From assembly GCA_017469935.1 (NCBI GenBank), contig JAFUFL010000059.1:1-43099 (forward strand): a stretch of DNA of 43,099 nt, written 5' to 3'. The first letter of the stretch is position 1. The number at the start of each line of letters is the position of its first letter. Shown here piece by piece: positions 1 through 8,508 of the stretch. Position numbers and translations under genes: made by a program. The notes below the pieces were generated by a model that saw only the letters and a program-made list of their open reading frames with translations, was not told the DNA's origin and ran no database searches. This DNA comes from Lachnospiraceae bacterium (GTDB lineage Bacteria > Bacillota > Clostridia > Lachnospirales > Lachnospiraceae).

Positions 1-854
1 ATCAGCCCCAAATGCTCCATCGCATGCAGGATCCCGTCGTCCGCCAGCGCTTTCGTGATATAGTCCGCCTTGTCCTTGGCTTCGTCCGAGCCGTCCCCGA
101 GGCACACTCCTGTCCCCGCGTACTCCAGCATCTGCAGGTCGTTCGGTCCGTCCCCGAAAGCTACCGTGTCCTCTCTGGTCAGACCGTAGTACTCCTCCAC
201 GGCCTTCATCCCTTCGCGCTTGGTGACGCCCAGCACCGTGACTTCCCCCTCATAAGGGCTCGGCTTTTTGATACTGGCCGCCGTGACCTTGATGCCAAGG
301 GGCTCGAATTTCTCCTGCATCTCCTCGACCGTCAGGGGCGAATTGTGATAGATGAGCGTCTCAATGGCCCCGAACTTCTCGGGCTCAGTGGCGATCGAGT
401 CATCCACCTCCATGGTCCCGAGCACCCGTTCAAAGGCCTCCTTGTACTTTCCATCCTCAATCTCAATGCCGAAGATCTGGTTCATGATCCTGGCCTCCGA
501 CCGCAGGCACCGGTCCGTCATATAGACGCCGTGCTCGTTCTGGATCAGATAAGACACCCCATTCTCTTCCAAAAAAGTGATCAGCGCCTTCATCCTCTCC
601 GGCCCGAACGTCCTGTGGCAGATCTGCTCGTCTCCCACATAGACATTGGCGCCGGCGCACATGACCAGCCCGTCAAAGGGATAATCGGAAAGCAGCCAGG
701 GATAAATCTGCGTCCGGCACCTTCCCGTGCAAAGAAACAGCTTGTGGCCGTTCTCTTTGGCTTTTCTGAGTGCTTTCTGTGTAGAAGCAGGCATCTTGCC
801 GTCGAACCCCACAAGCGTTCCGTCGATGTCAAAAAACAGTATTTTTTCCTTCAA
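1..854 (-). CDS. Cof-type HAD-superfamily phosphatase (3' end off window)
   Basis: The minus strand reads continuously from the left window edge, so the stop codon lies outside. The start is a TTG at 854: an in-frame TAA lies two codons upstream, and AGAGG sits 7 nt before the TTG. The N-terminus KEKILFFDIDGTLVGFDG is the HAD motif I DxDGT, with the nucleophile Asp and the acid/base Asp. A threonine-rich motif II follows (LFLCTGRCRTQ), then an alpha/beta cap, and motif IV GDGPNDLQML near the C-terminus. This is the order of the Cof/YidA branch (class IIB cap), cytosolic Mg-dependent phosphatases acting on sugar phosphates or nucleotides. The substrate cannot be read from sequence. About 285 codons are visible, close to the usual 265-290, so only a few residues are missing. 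It lies 138 bp downstream of the beta-galactosidase gene and may be co-transcribed with it. Confidence 0.9.
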   Translation of the reverse strand, partial: MKEKILFFDIDGTLVGFDGKMPASTQKALRKAKENGHKLFLCTGRCRTQIYPWLLSDYPFDGLVMCAGANVYVGDEQICHRTFGPERMKALITFLEENGVSYLIQNEHGVYMTDRCLRSEARIMNQIFGIEIEDGKYKEAFERVLGTMEVDDSIATEPEKFGAIETLIYHNSPLTVEEMQEKFEPLGIKVTAASIKKPSPYEGEVTVLGVTKREGMKAVEEYYGLTREDTVAFGDGPNDLQMLEYAGTGVCLGDGSDEAKDKADYITKALADDGILHAMEHLGL

Positions 855-966
855 ATGTTAACCTCTGATTCTATTGTGAGCCGCCGGGCCCGCCTGGAGC
901 TCCGGCAGGCCACAGGCGCCATGCGGCGCCAAACTGCACCGGCCTGCGGCCGCCGCTTTCGCTCCC

Positions 967-985
967 CGCCGCCGGCCCGGCGGCG
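967..985. other. GC-rich hairpin between lacZ and the phosphatase gene
   Basis: Arms CGCCGCC and GGCGGCG pair around GGCCC, just after the beta-galactosidase stop codon. No T run follows on the minus strand, so this is at best an mRNA-stabilising hairpin or weak terminator. Confidence 0.35.
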
Positions 986-992
986 CCTCACA

Positions 993-3971
993 TTACTTAA
1001 CGCTGATCAAAAACTTCAGCGTATAATCCTTCTTCGCACTGTACTGGTACTCCGGCATGACGCCCGGGCCGCAGGCACCCGTGCCGATGCCCTGCTGGAA
1101 AGCCTGAATCGTCACATAAGTTCCCGTTCTCTTCTCGTCCTTACGGTGCTTCATCCTGCACAGCGCCCAATCCGAATAGGGCTTGATCCCCAGCTCGAAA
1201 GGCTTGTCCACCGCCTTGAAAGTCACCGTCACTTTGCCGTCGCTCACGCTCGCCTCCGTGCAGTCGCAGCGGTTTCCGCTCTCCTGCGGCCGGATGTTGG
1301 GCTCCGTCATATCGGCCACCTTGCACTCCACCGTGCGGATCGGGAACTGGTCCTTCATGTCGCAGTAGCTTTCCCCCGTCCTGCCCGTATACTTCACGAT
1401 GTCAAAAATCTGATCGAGCCGGAATGTTTTGCCAAATCTCGGGATGATCGTGCCGCCGGACACGCAGTGAATCGTGCTCGTGACCAGAATTCCGTCCTCC
1501 GTGCCTTCGTAGCTGTCCGTCACATTGAACTTGCCGGTCTTGTTCTCCACCTCGGTCTCGACCCTGTATCCGTTCAGGATCGGTCCCGCCGCGATGACCC
1601 GCTCCTTCTGGGCCATGAAGGGCTCCATCGTGTTGGAAAACTTCAGGTCCGTGTCATTGTCCGTCGCCGCCCGGTACAAAATAGTGTACTCCGAATTGCT
1701 CCTTAGAATCTGTCCGTCGGGAAGCGTCCACGCCATTCTTCCGCCGCTGAACTTGCATCCCTCGGGCAGCAGATGATCTCCCTCCGCGCCGGGCACGAAC
1801 TGCCGGATCACGATCTGCTCCTCCGAGACCACGGCGCCGGTCTTCTTGTCCACCGTCGTCACGATCACGGACAGATTTCCGTCTACAGCCGCCGGCTCGG
1901 GGACCGCGATCACGGTCTTCTTAAGGGGCCCTGCGTCCGGCGTCACCACGTTCACGGTTCCGTCATTCCAGGTAAAAGTCAGCTCATAGCGCTCGCCGGC
2001 AGAAAACGCCGTCGTATTAAACACCTCAAAAGTACTGCCCGAAATATGCCTGACCCGAATCGGCCTGTAAATAAACTTGATAATCTTCGCACCTGCGGAA
2101 GGCGTTCTGTCGGGGTAGAAAAGACCATCCACACAGAAATTCCCGTCGTGACTCCACTCGCCGTGGTCGCCGCCGTAGGTGTAGCTGCCGTCCTCGTGCA
2201 AAACCGCGTGGTCCACCATCTCCCACACACAGCCGCCGATCAGGTTGTCATACTTGTAGATCTCCTCCCAGTAGCTCTCCGTGTTGCCGGGCCCGACGCC
2301 CATGGCGTGCGCATACTCGCACAAGAAATAGGGCCTGTCATTGAGCTCTTTCTGCTTGCGGCAGTGCTCGCCCACATCGTGCACCATCTGCACGGAAGGA
2401 TACATCTCGCTCCCCACATCATAGGCGATCCTCTTGCAGTGAATCGCGCTCTCATAGTGGACCGGCAGATCCGAGCGGAGCTTCAGATAATCATACATCG
2501 CGTCCGTATTATAGTAACCGCCCGCCTCATTGCCCAGACTCCACATCACGATGGACGTGTTGCTGTGAATCTTGTCGCGGTGATACAACCTCGAAATCCT
2601 GTCAATATAGTGGGCCTCCCACTTTTTATCATGGCTGATCGTATTGTAAGTCGGCGGCAGCTGGTGCGCGAACGTCCCGTGCGTCTCCAGATCGTTCTCA
2701 TCCACAATATAAATTCCGTACTCGTCCGCCAGCTCCAGCAGCAGCGGATCCGGAGGATAGTGCGAAGTCCGGATCATATCAATGTTGAACTCCTTGCAGA
2801 GCTTCACATCCCTCTCGATCTCATCCGGCGTCAAAGTATAGCCATTCGTACAGCTCGTATCATGATGATTTACGCCGTGGAACTTGATCTTCTTCCCGTT
2901 TACCGTGAACAGGTCGCCCTCGATCTTGACCGTCTTAAAGCCGATCCTCTCCTTCACACAGCAGCTCTCCGTCTGATAGTAAACATCATACAGAGCGGGA
3001 TCTTCCGCATTCCACTCGACGACCTCCAGACCTTCGAATACGGCTTTGGCCGTTCCTTCGGCCGTTTCTTCTTCTGTTCCCTCTTCTACGCAGATGGTCT
3101 GCGACATGCTGATCTTGTGCCCTTTGGATACAACTTTCTCGATGGTAAAAGTTACATCCGTGGGGGTCAATGTTTTGGCCGTGAGTGTGAGCACATAGGT
3201 GTTCCCTGTCTTGACCGTCTGCGCGTCGATCTCGCAGATATCGGTCGGCTCGGAAATCCGCAGCAGCACATCCCGGAAAATTCCATTGTTGCGGAACATA
3301 TCCTGGTCTTCCAGATAAGTGCCGTTGCACCAGCGGTGCACCACGACCAGCATCTCATTTTTGCCCGCATTCAGAAGCCCTGTCAGGTCGAACTCGGCGG
3401 TGTTGTGCGCGCCCTCGGAGTACCCCACAAACTTGCCGTTCACATACAGATCCATGCAGCTCGCCACGCCCAGGAAAGAGATTACATAATTCTTCTCGGG
3501 ATCCTTGATTTCGATATCCTTGCGATAAATGCCGACAAAATTGTACTCCTCCCCCGGATCCTTATAGCGCAGGGAAATCTTCTGGTCCACTCCCATCCAG
3601 GAAAAGACCTTGCCCACCTTATCCAGCCTCGGAATCTTGGGCGGATCAAAAGGAAACTGATACCGAATATTGGTATAGAAAGGCTTGTCATAGCCGCGGA
3701 ACTGCCAGCAGGACGGCACATCAATCTTGTCAAACACCGTCTTCTCCGTATCAAGAACCGCCGGCACCTCCGCCGGCCTGGGATAGAACTTGAAATCCCA
3801 CTCTCCGTTCAGGCACACCACCTTGGGCGAAGCGTAGCGCTTCTCCTTGGGCAAAACAGCGTCCGCCTTCGACTTGCTCGGATACGGAATAAAATAGCTC
3901 CGCGGTGCCATCTTATTGACTTCAAAAATTTCAAAAGTGTGATAGTTATTCTGGTTGATCTGGTATTTCAT
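993..3971 (-). CDS. lacZ: Beta-galactosidase, glycoside hydrolase family 2
   Basis: A 992-residue protein hydrolysing terminal beta-galactosides such as lactose, expected in the cytosol because no signal peptide is present. The N-terminal jelly-roll (about 50-235) holds LNGEWDFKFYPRP and VPSCWQFRGYDKPFYTN. Two Ig-like domains flank a TIM barrel (about 350-650). Acid/base Glu482 is in the WSLGNEAGG motif and nucleophile Glu552 in FLCEYAHAMG, with HGVNHHD and RTSHYPPDP also conserved. The C-terminal beta-sandwich with PYSDWALC is present, so the enzyme looks intact at the usual family length of about 1000. The ATG start follows AGAAAGGGCAGGCTA. A promoter lies about 75 bp upstream. No sugar transporter or LacI regulator is adjacent, so control is not evident. 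Within GH2 the neighbouring Bga subgroups cannot be excluded. Confidence 0.95.
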   Translation of the reverse strand: MKYQINQNNYHTFEIFEVNKMAPRSYFIPYPSKSKADAVLPKEKRYASPKVVCLNGEWDFKFYPRPAEVPAVLDTEKTVFDKIDVPSCWQFRGYDKPFYTNIRYQFPFDPPKIPRLDKVGKVFSWMGVDQKISLRYKDPGEEYNFVGIYRKDIEIKDPEKNYVISFLGVASCMDLYVNGKFVGYSEGAHNTAEFDLTGLLNAGKNEMLVVVHRWCNGTYLEDQDMFRNNGIFRDVLLRISEPTDICEIDAQTVKTGNTYVLTLTAKTLTPTDVTFTIEKVVSKGHKISMSQTICVEEGTEEETAEGTAKAVFEGLEVVEWNAEDPALYDVYYQTESCCVKERIGFKTVKIEGDLFTVNGKKIKFHGVNHHDTSCTNGYTLTPDEIERDVKLCKEFNIDMIRTSHYPPDPLLLELADEYGIYIVDENDLETHGTFAHQLPPTYNTISHDKKWEAHYIDRISRLYHRDKIHSNTSIVMWSLGNEAGGYYNTDAMYDYLKLRSDLPVHYESAIHCKRIAYDVGSEMYPSVQMVHDVGEHCRKQKELNDRPYFLCEYAHAMGVGPGNTESYWEEIYKYDNLIGGCVWEMVDHAVLHEDGSYTYGGDHGEWSHDGNFCVDGLFYPDRTPSAGAKIIKFIYRPIRVRHISGSTFEVFNTTAFSAGERYELTFTWNDGTVNVVTPDAGPLKKTVIAVPEPAAVDGNLSVIVTTVDKKTGAVVSEEQIVIRQFVPGAEGDHLLPEGCKFSGGRMAWTLPDGQILRSNSEYTILYRAATDNDTDLKFSNTMEPFMAQKERVIAAGPILNGYRVETEVENKTGKFNVTDSYEGTEDGILVTSTIHCVSGGTIIPRFGKTFRLDQIFDIVKYTGRTGESYCDMKDQFPIRTVECKVADMTEPNIRPQESGNRCDCTEASVSDGKVTVTFKAVDKPFELGIKPYSDWALCRMKHRKDEKRTGTYVTIQAFQQGIGTGACGPGVMPEYQYSAKKDYTLKFLISVK

Positions 3972-4045
3972 TAGCCTGCCCTTTCTGTAGGAGATTGACT
4001 TTTCTGATTTCCAATTCTTCGATTCATTTTAAGTCGTCGACATCT

Positions 4046-4074
4046 AATATATAGTTTAACGCAACTTTATGCAA
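4046..4074 (-). promoter_or_regulatory. Sigma-A-type promoter for lacZ
   Basis: On the minus strand TTGCAT (4074-4069) and TATATT (4051-4046) are separated by exactly 17 nt, about 75 nt ahead of the lacZ start. Confidence 0.55.
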
Positions 4075-4166
4075 TGTAGGTGGTTTTTTTCTGGCTTCTG
4101 CACTGCCTTTCCGGCGTGCCCGTGCATTGCAAGCCCCTGAATAATGTCATAGTACTTTTCCTGAAG

Positions 4167-4283
4167 CCTTCTTCAGTGGATATTTCACTGAAGAAGGGCA
4201 CAGAAACAGCCCTATATATCCCTATAGAAGTCATAGTCCCCCTTCCAGCCCCCTTCTTCGGTGGAATATCCACCGAAGAAGGG
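4167..4283. repeat. Palindromic repeat family B, two hairpin units
   Basis: Two hairpins lie 84 bp apart. The first (4167-4197) pairs CCTTCTTCAGTG with CACTGAAGAAGG. The second (4251-4283) pairs CCCTTCTTCGGTGG with its perfect complement around AATAT (14-bp stem). The spacer contains CCTATATATCCCTATAG followed by GTCATAGT. The same hairpins and spacer recur in the same orientation at 19721-19886, so this is a dispersed intergenic element rather than a simple terminator. Open frames across it share peptide fragments between both loci, but these follow from the repeat and are not genes. Confidence 0.8.
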
Positions 4284-4337
4284 AACAAGAAAAGGGTATT
4301 CAGAAATCAGCTGATAGCCACGACTAATTCCTCGACC

Positions 4338-4374
4338 AAAAAAACGGCCCGAAGGATCAACTCCCTCCGGACCG
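4338..4374 (-). terminator. Rho-independent terminator on the minus strand
   Basis: Read on the minus strand, CGGTCCGGAGG pairs with CCTTCGGGCCG around a short loop and is followed by seven T. It lies about 110 bp beyond the GlsB-like gene stop and probably ends that transcript. Confidence 0.7.
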
Positions 4375-4380
4375 CTCTAT

Positions 4381-4480
4381 CATCCGCGCCGCTCAAGGCT
4401 CAAGGCTTCCGCCCTACACAAGAGCCGCCTCATCCGCGCCGCTCACCGCTCAAGGCTTCCGCCCCTACACACTGCCGCGC
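4381..4480. repeat. Tandem duplication of about 50 bp
   Basis: CATCCGCGCCGCTCA begins at both 4381 and 4431. The copies continue with CAAGGCTTCCGCC and CTACACA with few differences. It lies between the glsB-like stop and its terminator and has no coding potential. Confidence 0.7.
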
Positions 4481-4482
4481 CT

Positions 4483-4719
4483 TTACTTTTTTATCAACCT
4501 CATCGCAAAAATGCAGATGCAAGCACCAACCACCGCGACAATAATATTTCCTAACATGCCGGAACCGTGGATTCCTACTGCGCTAAGGACAATATTTCCC
4601 ACAAATCCGCCGGCAACGCCAAGAAGGATATTGCCGAGTATTGAGAAGTTGCTGCCCATGATCTGCCCTGCAAGCCAGCCTGCAATTCCGCCCACAATAA
4701 TTCCAACGATAAATCCCAT
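4483..4719 (-). CDS. GlsB/YeaQ/YmgE-family stress-response membrane protein
   Basis: A 78-residue very hydrophobic protein. It begins MGFIVGIIVGGIAGWLAGQ and has three predicted membrane helices (about 2-20, 27-48, 54-75) separated by glycine turns, ending in RLIKK. The GGIAGWLAGQ start and the GNILLGVAGGFVGN middle are the signature of the small transglycosylase-associated (GlsB/YeaQ/YmgE) family. Family members are induced by general stress in several bacteria, but their molecular role is not settled. The ATG follows AGGAGAATACT. It is transcribed alone from a promoter at 4819-4847, divergent from the glycerophosphodiesterase gene, and probably ends at the 4338-4374 terminator. Confidence 0.9.
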   Translation of the reverse strand: MGFIVGIIVGGIAGWLAGQIMGSNFSILGNILLGVAGGFVGNIVLSAVGIHGSGMLGNIIVAVVGACICIFAMRLIKK

Positions 4720-4818
4720 AGTATTCTCCTATTCCGGAGCGTCCTGAGTCACGCCCCTTATCAACCAAAATATCGAGAAACCAGCACTTCAACTGCTAAT
4801 TCCTCCAATCTCTACACA

Positions 4819-4847
4819 ATTATACGCAAATCTCAAAATATTTCCAC
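4819..4847 (-). promoter_or_regulatory. Promoter for the GlsB-like gene
   Basis: Minus strand GTGGAA (4847-4842), a 17-nt spacer and a consensus TATAAT (4824-4819), about 100 nt ahead of the start. The -10 is perfect and the -35 is weak. Confidence 0.55.
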
Positions 4848-4860
4848 ACTATATTTTGCC

Positions 4861-4889
4861 TTGTACGCCCGCCGGATTGCGTCCATAAT
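4861..4889 (+). promoter_or_regulatory. Promoter for the glycerophosphodiesterase gene
   Basis: TTGTAC (4861-4866), 17 nt, CATAAT (4884-4889), giving a leader of about 45 nt before the ATG at 4941. It stands back to back with the glsB-like promoter. Confidence 0.5.
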
Positions 4890-4940
4890 AGTATCGAATC
4901 GCCCCGATTCCACATCAAACGACACGAAAGGCAAACAATT

Positions 4941-5690
4941 ATGAATACAACAAACCATCCCCTGATCTGGGCCCACCGCGGCGCCAGCGGCCACGCCCCC
5001 GAAAACACCCTTCCCGCTTTTCAGCTGGCCGCCGACATGGGCGCCGACGGCGTCGAACTCGACGTCCAGAAAACCAAAGACGGCGTGCTCGTTGTCTGCC
5101 ACGACGAGACCATCGACCGCACCAGTAACGGCGCCGGCTGGATCAAAGACTTCACCTTCGACGAGCTTCGCCGCCTCGACTTCAGCGCCGGAAACGCCGC
5201 CTACGAGGGCGTCCAAATCCCCACCATGGAGGAAGTCTTCGACCTGCTCGCCCCCACCGGCCTCACCATCAACATCGAGCTCAAGACTGGCATCATCTTC
5301 TACGACGGCATCGAGGAGCAGGTCCTGGACCTGACCCGCCGGAAGGGCTGGGAGGACCGCGTCATCTACTCCTCCTTCAACCACTACTCGGTCTGCAAGG
5401 TCAAAAAATTGAACCCCGCCGCCAAAGTCGGCCTCCTCTACGAGGACGGTCCCGTCGACGTGCCCGGCTACGGAAAGCGCCTGGGCGCCGACGCCCTGCA
5501 TCCGGCATTTTACAACCTCCAGTATCCGAACTTCATGGAGGACTCCCGCCGAAACGACCTCGACGTCAACGTCTGGACCGTCAACACCACGGAGCAGCTC
5601 CTGCAGTGCCGGGCATACGGCGTGAACGCCATCATCACCAACTACCCGGCCAAGGCCCGCGCCGTATACGAAAGCCCCGCCAATCACTAA
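4941..5690 (+). CDS. Glycerophosphodiester phosphodiesterase (GDPD family)
   Basis: A 249-residue cytosolic enzyme that hydrolyses glycerophosphodiesters to sn-glycerol 3-phosphate and an alcohol, recycling phospholipid headgroups. The N-terminal IWAHRGASGHAPENTLPAF carries the catalytic His-Arg and the metal-binding Glu-Asn-Thr. It is followed by GADGVELDVQKTKDGVLVV with the second Glu/Asp metal site and CHDETIDRTSNGAG with the second catalytic His. The C-terminal VNVWTVNTTEQL is the usual family tail. No signal peptide is seen, so it resembles UgpQ rather than the secreted GlpQ type. It is monocistronic with its own promoter and ends at a bidirectional terminator shared with the convergent MFS gene. 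Base composition is much richer in C at third positions than in the 30-42 kb region. Confidence 0.93.
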   Translation: MNTTNHPLIWAHRGASGHAPENTLPAFQLAADMGADGVELDVQKTKDGVLVVCHDETIDRTSNGAGWIKDFTFDELRRLDFSAGNAAYEGVQIPTMEEVFDLLAPTGLTINIELKTGIIFYDGIEEQVLDLTRRKGWEDRVIYSSFNHYSVCKVKKLNPAAKVGLLYEDGPVDVPGYGKRLGADALHPAFYNLQYPNFMEDSRRNDLDVNVWTVNTTEQLLQCRAYGVNAIITNYPAKARAVYESPANH

Positions 5691-5706
5691 ACTTAATTCA
5701 GAAATA

Positions 5707-5763
5707 AAAGCCGGCCGCGCATGTTGACTAGCCTATCACCAGTCATACATGCGCGCCGGCTTT
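5707..5763. terminator. Bidirectional terminator between convergent genes
   Basis: AAAGCCGG and CCGGCTTT close a stem of roughly 21 bp that includes the GCGCATGT/ACATGCGC pairing, with one small offset. A-rich and T-rich ends serve both directions, between the phosphodiesterase (+) and MFS (-) genes. Confidence 0.75.
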
Positions 5764-5810
5764 ACTCATGCACATGCCCGCCGACTTCGCAGCGCGCCAG
5801 CCACCTTCCA

Positions 5811-7079
5811 TCACTTCCCAAGCGGCTGCTTATCCGAAATCCTCAAGAAAACAAATCCAAGCAGGAAGAACACCGCCAGCGACGCGACCGCGATATTGAT
5901 CGTCCCGCCCGCCAGCTTGACAACCGCGATGACGGCCGACCCGATAAAGGACGCCCCCTTTGAGAAAATATCATAAATTCCAAAGTATTCCCCCGAATTT
6001 TCCGCAGGAATGATCTTGGAGAAATAACTTCTGGAGAGCGACTGAATCGACCCCTGGAAGCACCCCACGCCAAAAGCCAGAATGCCAAAGTCCACAAGCG
6101 TGTGCAGCGTCAGCGCGTAGAGACACACGCAAAAATAGCCGATAATACAGACAAGGATGAGCGTTACCGTGTCAAATTTCTTGGAGAGCTGCGCGAAGAC
6201 CAGCGATCCGCCGAAAGCCACGACCTGCGTCGCCAGCAGGAACACCACCTGCCCCACCGTGGGCAGCCCCAGGTCCGTGCCGATATTGATGCAGTTGTCG
6301 ATGATCGTCCCGACGCCGTCGATGTAGAGGAAGAAGGCGATCAGGAAATAGAGCACTTTTTTGTCGCGGGTCGCGATCTTCTTGAGCGTTGCGAATATTT
6401 TGGCAAAGACCGCCGTGACCTCTCCCTTCTCCGCGTCCACGTAGTTGATCTGCTTGTACTCTTTGAGCAGCGGCAGCGTGACCAGCAGCCACCACAGGCC
6501 CGTCACCGAGAACCCGATGATCCGCGCGACCATGGGCGAGAAGATCATCAAATCCTCGCTCAACCCTCCGCCCAAAATATAGGCCACCATAGCGATAATA
6601 AAAGGAATGCACGATCCGATGTAGCCCCAGGCATAGCCGTACGAGGACACCTGGTCCATCCTGTCTTCCGACGTGATGTCATTGAGCATGGAGTCGTAGA
6701 AAGTCAGCGAGATCGAATAAAAAATCTTTGTCAGCACAAAGAGCACGATGAACAGAACCCAACTTGTCGCAAAACCGTTCAGAATGCACCCGATGACGCC
6801 GAGCGCCACCGCCGTCTGGAAGAAAATCTTCTTGCGATCCTTGTGATCCGCCAGCGCTCCGCAGGCCGGCCCGAGCACCGCCACAATGACCGTCACGACC
6901 GAGATCGCGATGGAATAATAGGCCGTCGCCTGATCACCCGTGATCTGTCCGGGTGCCTCCCCAATCGCCAGCGCCTTAAAAAAGATCGGAATCAGCGAAC
7001 ATGCCAGCATCGTGAAAGCAGAATTGCCCACGTCGTAGAGTACCCACGCGCGCTCTTTTTTGGTTAGATTTTTGAACAT
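5811..7079 (-). CDS. MFS transporter, UMF1/Atg22-like family
   Basis: A 422-residue integral membrane protein with about 12 hydrophobic segments. The start is the ATG at 7079 (MFKNLTKKERAWVLYDVGNSAF), preceded by AGGGGGAGACGATC. The longer open frame to 7154 adds a low-complexity stretch without an RBS. WVLYDVGNSAF at the first helix and the PACGALADHKDRKK loop between helices 2 and 3 (MFS signature A position) are typical of the UMF1/Vacuole-effluxer-like branch. Bacterial members are usually annotated as MFS exporters with unknown substrate. A soluble loop of about 30 residues in the middle (KEYKQINYVDAEKGEV) joins the two six-helix halves. It stands alone, convergent with the phosphodiesterase gene. 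The upstream palindromic repeat reaches to within 6 bp of its -10 box. Confidence 0.88.
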   Translation of the reverse strand: MFKNLTKKERAWVLYDVGNSAFTMLACSLIPIFFKALAIGEAPGQITGDQATAYYSIAISVVTVIVAVLGPACGALADHKDRKKIFFQTAVALGVIGCILNGFATSWVLFIVLFVLTKIFYSISLTFYDSMLNDITSEDRMDQVSSYGYAWGYIGSCIPFIIAMVAYILGGGLSEDLMIFSPMVARIIGFSVTGLWWLLVTLPLLKEYKQINYVDAEKGEVTAVFAKIFATLKKIATRDKKVLYFLIAFFLYIDGVGTIIDNCINIGTDLGLPTVGQVVFLLATQVVAFGGSLVFAQLSKKFDTVTLILVCIIGYFCVCLYALTLHTLVDFGILAFGVGCFQGSIQSLSRSYFSKIIPAENSGEYFGIYDIFSKGASFIGSAVIAVVKLAGGTINIAVASLAVFFLLGFVFLRISDKQPLGK

Positions 7080-7162
7080 GATCGTCTCCCCCTGAAAATC
7101 ACCGTCAGTTTCCCTGCCACTCCCGCTGCCACACCCGCCCCCGGGCGGCAACAACTGTAGTT

Positions 7163-7171
7163 ATTATAGCA
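7163..7171 (-). promoter_or_regulatory. Extended -10 promoter of the MFS gene
   Basis: TGCTATAAT on the minus strand is a perfect extended -10 about 85 nt ahead of the start. No good -35 is present because the expected region falls inside the 63-bp palindrome at 7177-7239. Confidence 0.5.
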
Positions 7172-7176
7172 AATTA

Positions 7177-7239
7177 GTGTGTCACGGGGACGTATCAACT
7201 GACACAAAATGTGTCAGTAGATACGTCCCCGTGACACAC
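7177..7239. repeat. Palindromic repeat family A, paired unit
   Basis: A 63-bp near-perfect palindrome with 30-bp arms, a single mismatch and an AAA loop. The left arm begins GTGTGTCACGGGGACG and the right arm ends CGTCCCCGTGACACAC. The same paired unit occurs at 29504-29566, with single or multiple units at 21279, 22109 and 22809. The remaining space in the 7080-7439 gap (about 200 bp after the repeat) holds AT-rich promoter-like DNA for the dehydrogenase gene. Confidence 0.9.
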
Positions 7240-7439
7240 CACCACCGAAGTCTCCTTTCTGACAGTCTTTTGACCCTGCCGCAATACAGGGGCAATTCAT
7301 CGAAACTTTTCCGAAGCCTTGTTAGTGTGTTCTCAATGTGATACCGTAGTAGTATTATTATAGCAAAATACTATCCAATTCACATCTGCCGCCTCACCCG
7401 GCGGCCCATATTCATGCAGAAAGCAGAAAGGAAGACCCC

Positions 7440-8390
7440 ATGAGCAAGATCGTCATTATGGAACCCCTCGGCATCTCCGCCGAAGAACTCGCCATGCGAA
7501 AGAAACCTTTTGAGGATAAAGGACACACCTTTGCGGATTTTCCCCGCTCCACTTCCGTTTCCACGCTGATTGAACAGGCCAAAGACGCAGACGCCATGAT
7601 CATCGCCAACATGCCCATGCCCGCCGAAGTCATCCGCAGCTGCCCCAACCTCAAATTCATCGACGTCGCCTTCACGGGCGTCGACCACGTCGGCCTCGAC
7701 GCCGCCAAAGAAAAAGGCATCGCCGTCAGCAACGCCTCCGGCTACTCCAACGAAGCGGTCTCCGAGCTCGTCCTCGGCATGGTCCTGGGCATCCTCCGCC
7801 GCATCCGCTCCGTCGAGGACCGCTGCCGCACCGGCCAGACCAAAGACGGCCTCGTCGGCTCCGAACTCAAGGGCAAGACAGTCGGCATCATCGGCTTTGG
7901 CAAAATAGGAACCCGCTCCGCAGAACTCTTCCACGCGTTCGGCTGCAATATTTTGGCAAACAGCCGCACCAAAAAAGAGAACGCCCCGGCTTATGTCAAC
8001 CAGGTCTCCCAGGAGACCCTCCTCAAGGAATCCGACATCGTCGTCCTCCACTGCCCGCTCAACGACTCCACCCGCGGCATGATCAACGCCGACAAACTCT
8101 CCATGATGAAGAAGTCCGCCATCCTCATCAACGTCGCCCGCGGTCCCGTCGTCGTCGCCCAGGACCTGGCCGACGCCCTGAACAACGGCACCATCGCTGC
8201 CGCCGGCATCGACGTCTTCGACAAGGAGCCGCCGCTGCCCGCCGACGAGCCCCTCATCAACTGCAGCAACTGCCTGGTCACGCCGCACGTCGCCTTCGCC
8301 ACCAAGGAGTCCATGACCCTTCGCGCCGAGATCGTCTTCGACAACCTGCAGGCGTGGATGGACGGCCGCCAGAAGAACGTAATCCTGTAA
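7440..8390 (+). CDS. NAD-dependent D-2-hydroxyacid dehydrogenase
   Basis: A 316-residue soluble oxidoreductase interconverting 2-oxoacids and D-2-hydroxyacids with NAD(H). The Rossmann motif is GKTVGIIGFGKIGTRSAELF (about 145-164). The dehydrogenase signature continues with DIVVLHCPLNDSTRGMIN and LINVARGPVVVAQDLADAL, whose Arg binds the carboxylate. The catalytic Glu is in GIDVFDKEPPLP and the catalytic His in VTPHVAFATKES. This set matches the phosphoglycerate/hydroxypyruvate/glycerate dehydrogenase superfamily. No ACT or serine-binding domain follows, so it is not a full-length SerA. Substrate is undetermined. RBS AAAGGAAGACCCC precedes the ATG. It is monocistronic and followed by a strong hairpin. 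Confidence 0.92.
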   Translation: MSKIVIMEPLGISAEELAMRKKPFEDKGHTFADFPRSTSVSTLIEQAKDADAMIIANMPMPAEVIRSCPNLKFIDVAFTGVDHVGLDAAKEKGIAVSNASGYSNEAVSELVLGMVLGILRRIRSVEDRCRTGQTKDGLVGSELKGKTVGIIGFGKIGTRSAELFHAFGCNILANSRTKKENAPAYVNQVSQETLLKESDIVVLHCPLNDSTRGMINADKLSMMKKSAILINVARGPVVVAQDLADALNNGTIAAAGIDVFDKEPPLPADEPLINCSNCLVTPHVAFATKESMTLRAEIVFDNLQAWMDGRQKNVIL

Positions 8391-8399
8391 GATTAAAAA

Positions 8400-8451
8400 T
8401 ACCCTAAAATATAGTAGTAATTCATTCGAATCATTACTATATTTTAGGGTA
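8400..8451 (+). terminator. Strong hairpin after the dehydrogenase gene
   Basis: TACCCTAAAATATAGT pairs perfectly over 16 bp with ACTATATTTTAGGGTA. The inner sequence can extend the stem. The T run beyond is broken, but A runs on the left and T runs on the right fit a bidirectional terminator between convergent genes. Confidence 0.7.
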
Positions 8452-8508
8452 TATCTTTCTATTATCCTGCCTGTATCCTGCCTGAAAAATCTCGTGTTTT
8501 CCCCGGTC

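Noticed and set aside
12-1706. Long plus-strand open frame of 564 codons opposite the phosphatase and lacZ genes
   Set aside because: Antisense to well-supported genes, Arg/Leu/His-rich with no domain or RBS; typical open shadow of GC-rich coding DNA.
1773-3974. 733-codon plus-strand frame opposite lacZ
   Set aside because: Complete shadow of the intact beta-galactosidase; repetitive His/Arg/Ile composition.
4067-4288. 73-residue minus-strand frame resembling one at 19715-19921
   Set aside because: Similarity arises because both cross the family B repeat; no RBS and no homologous coding context.
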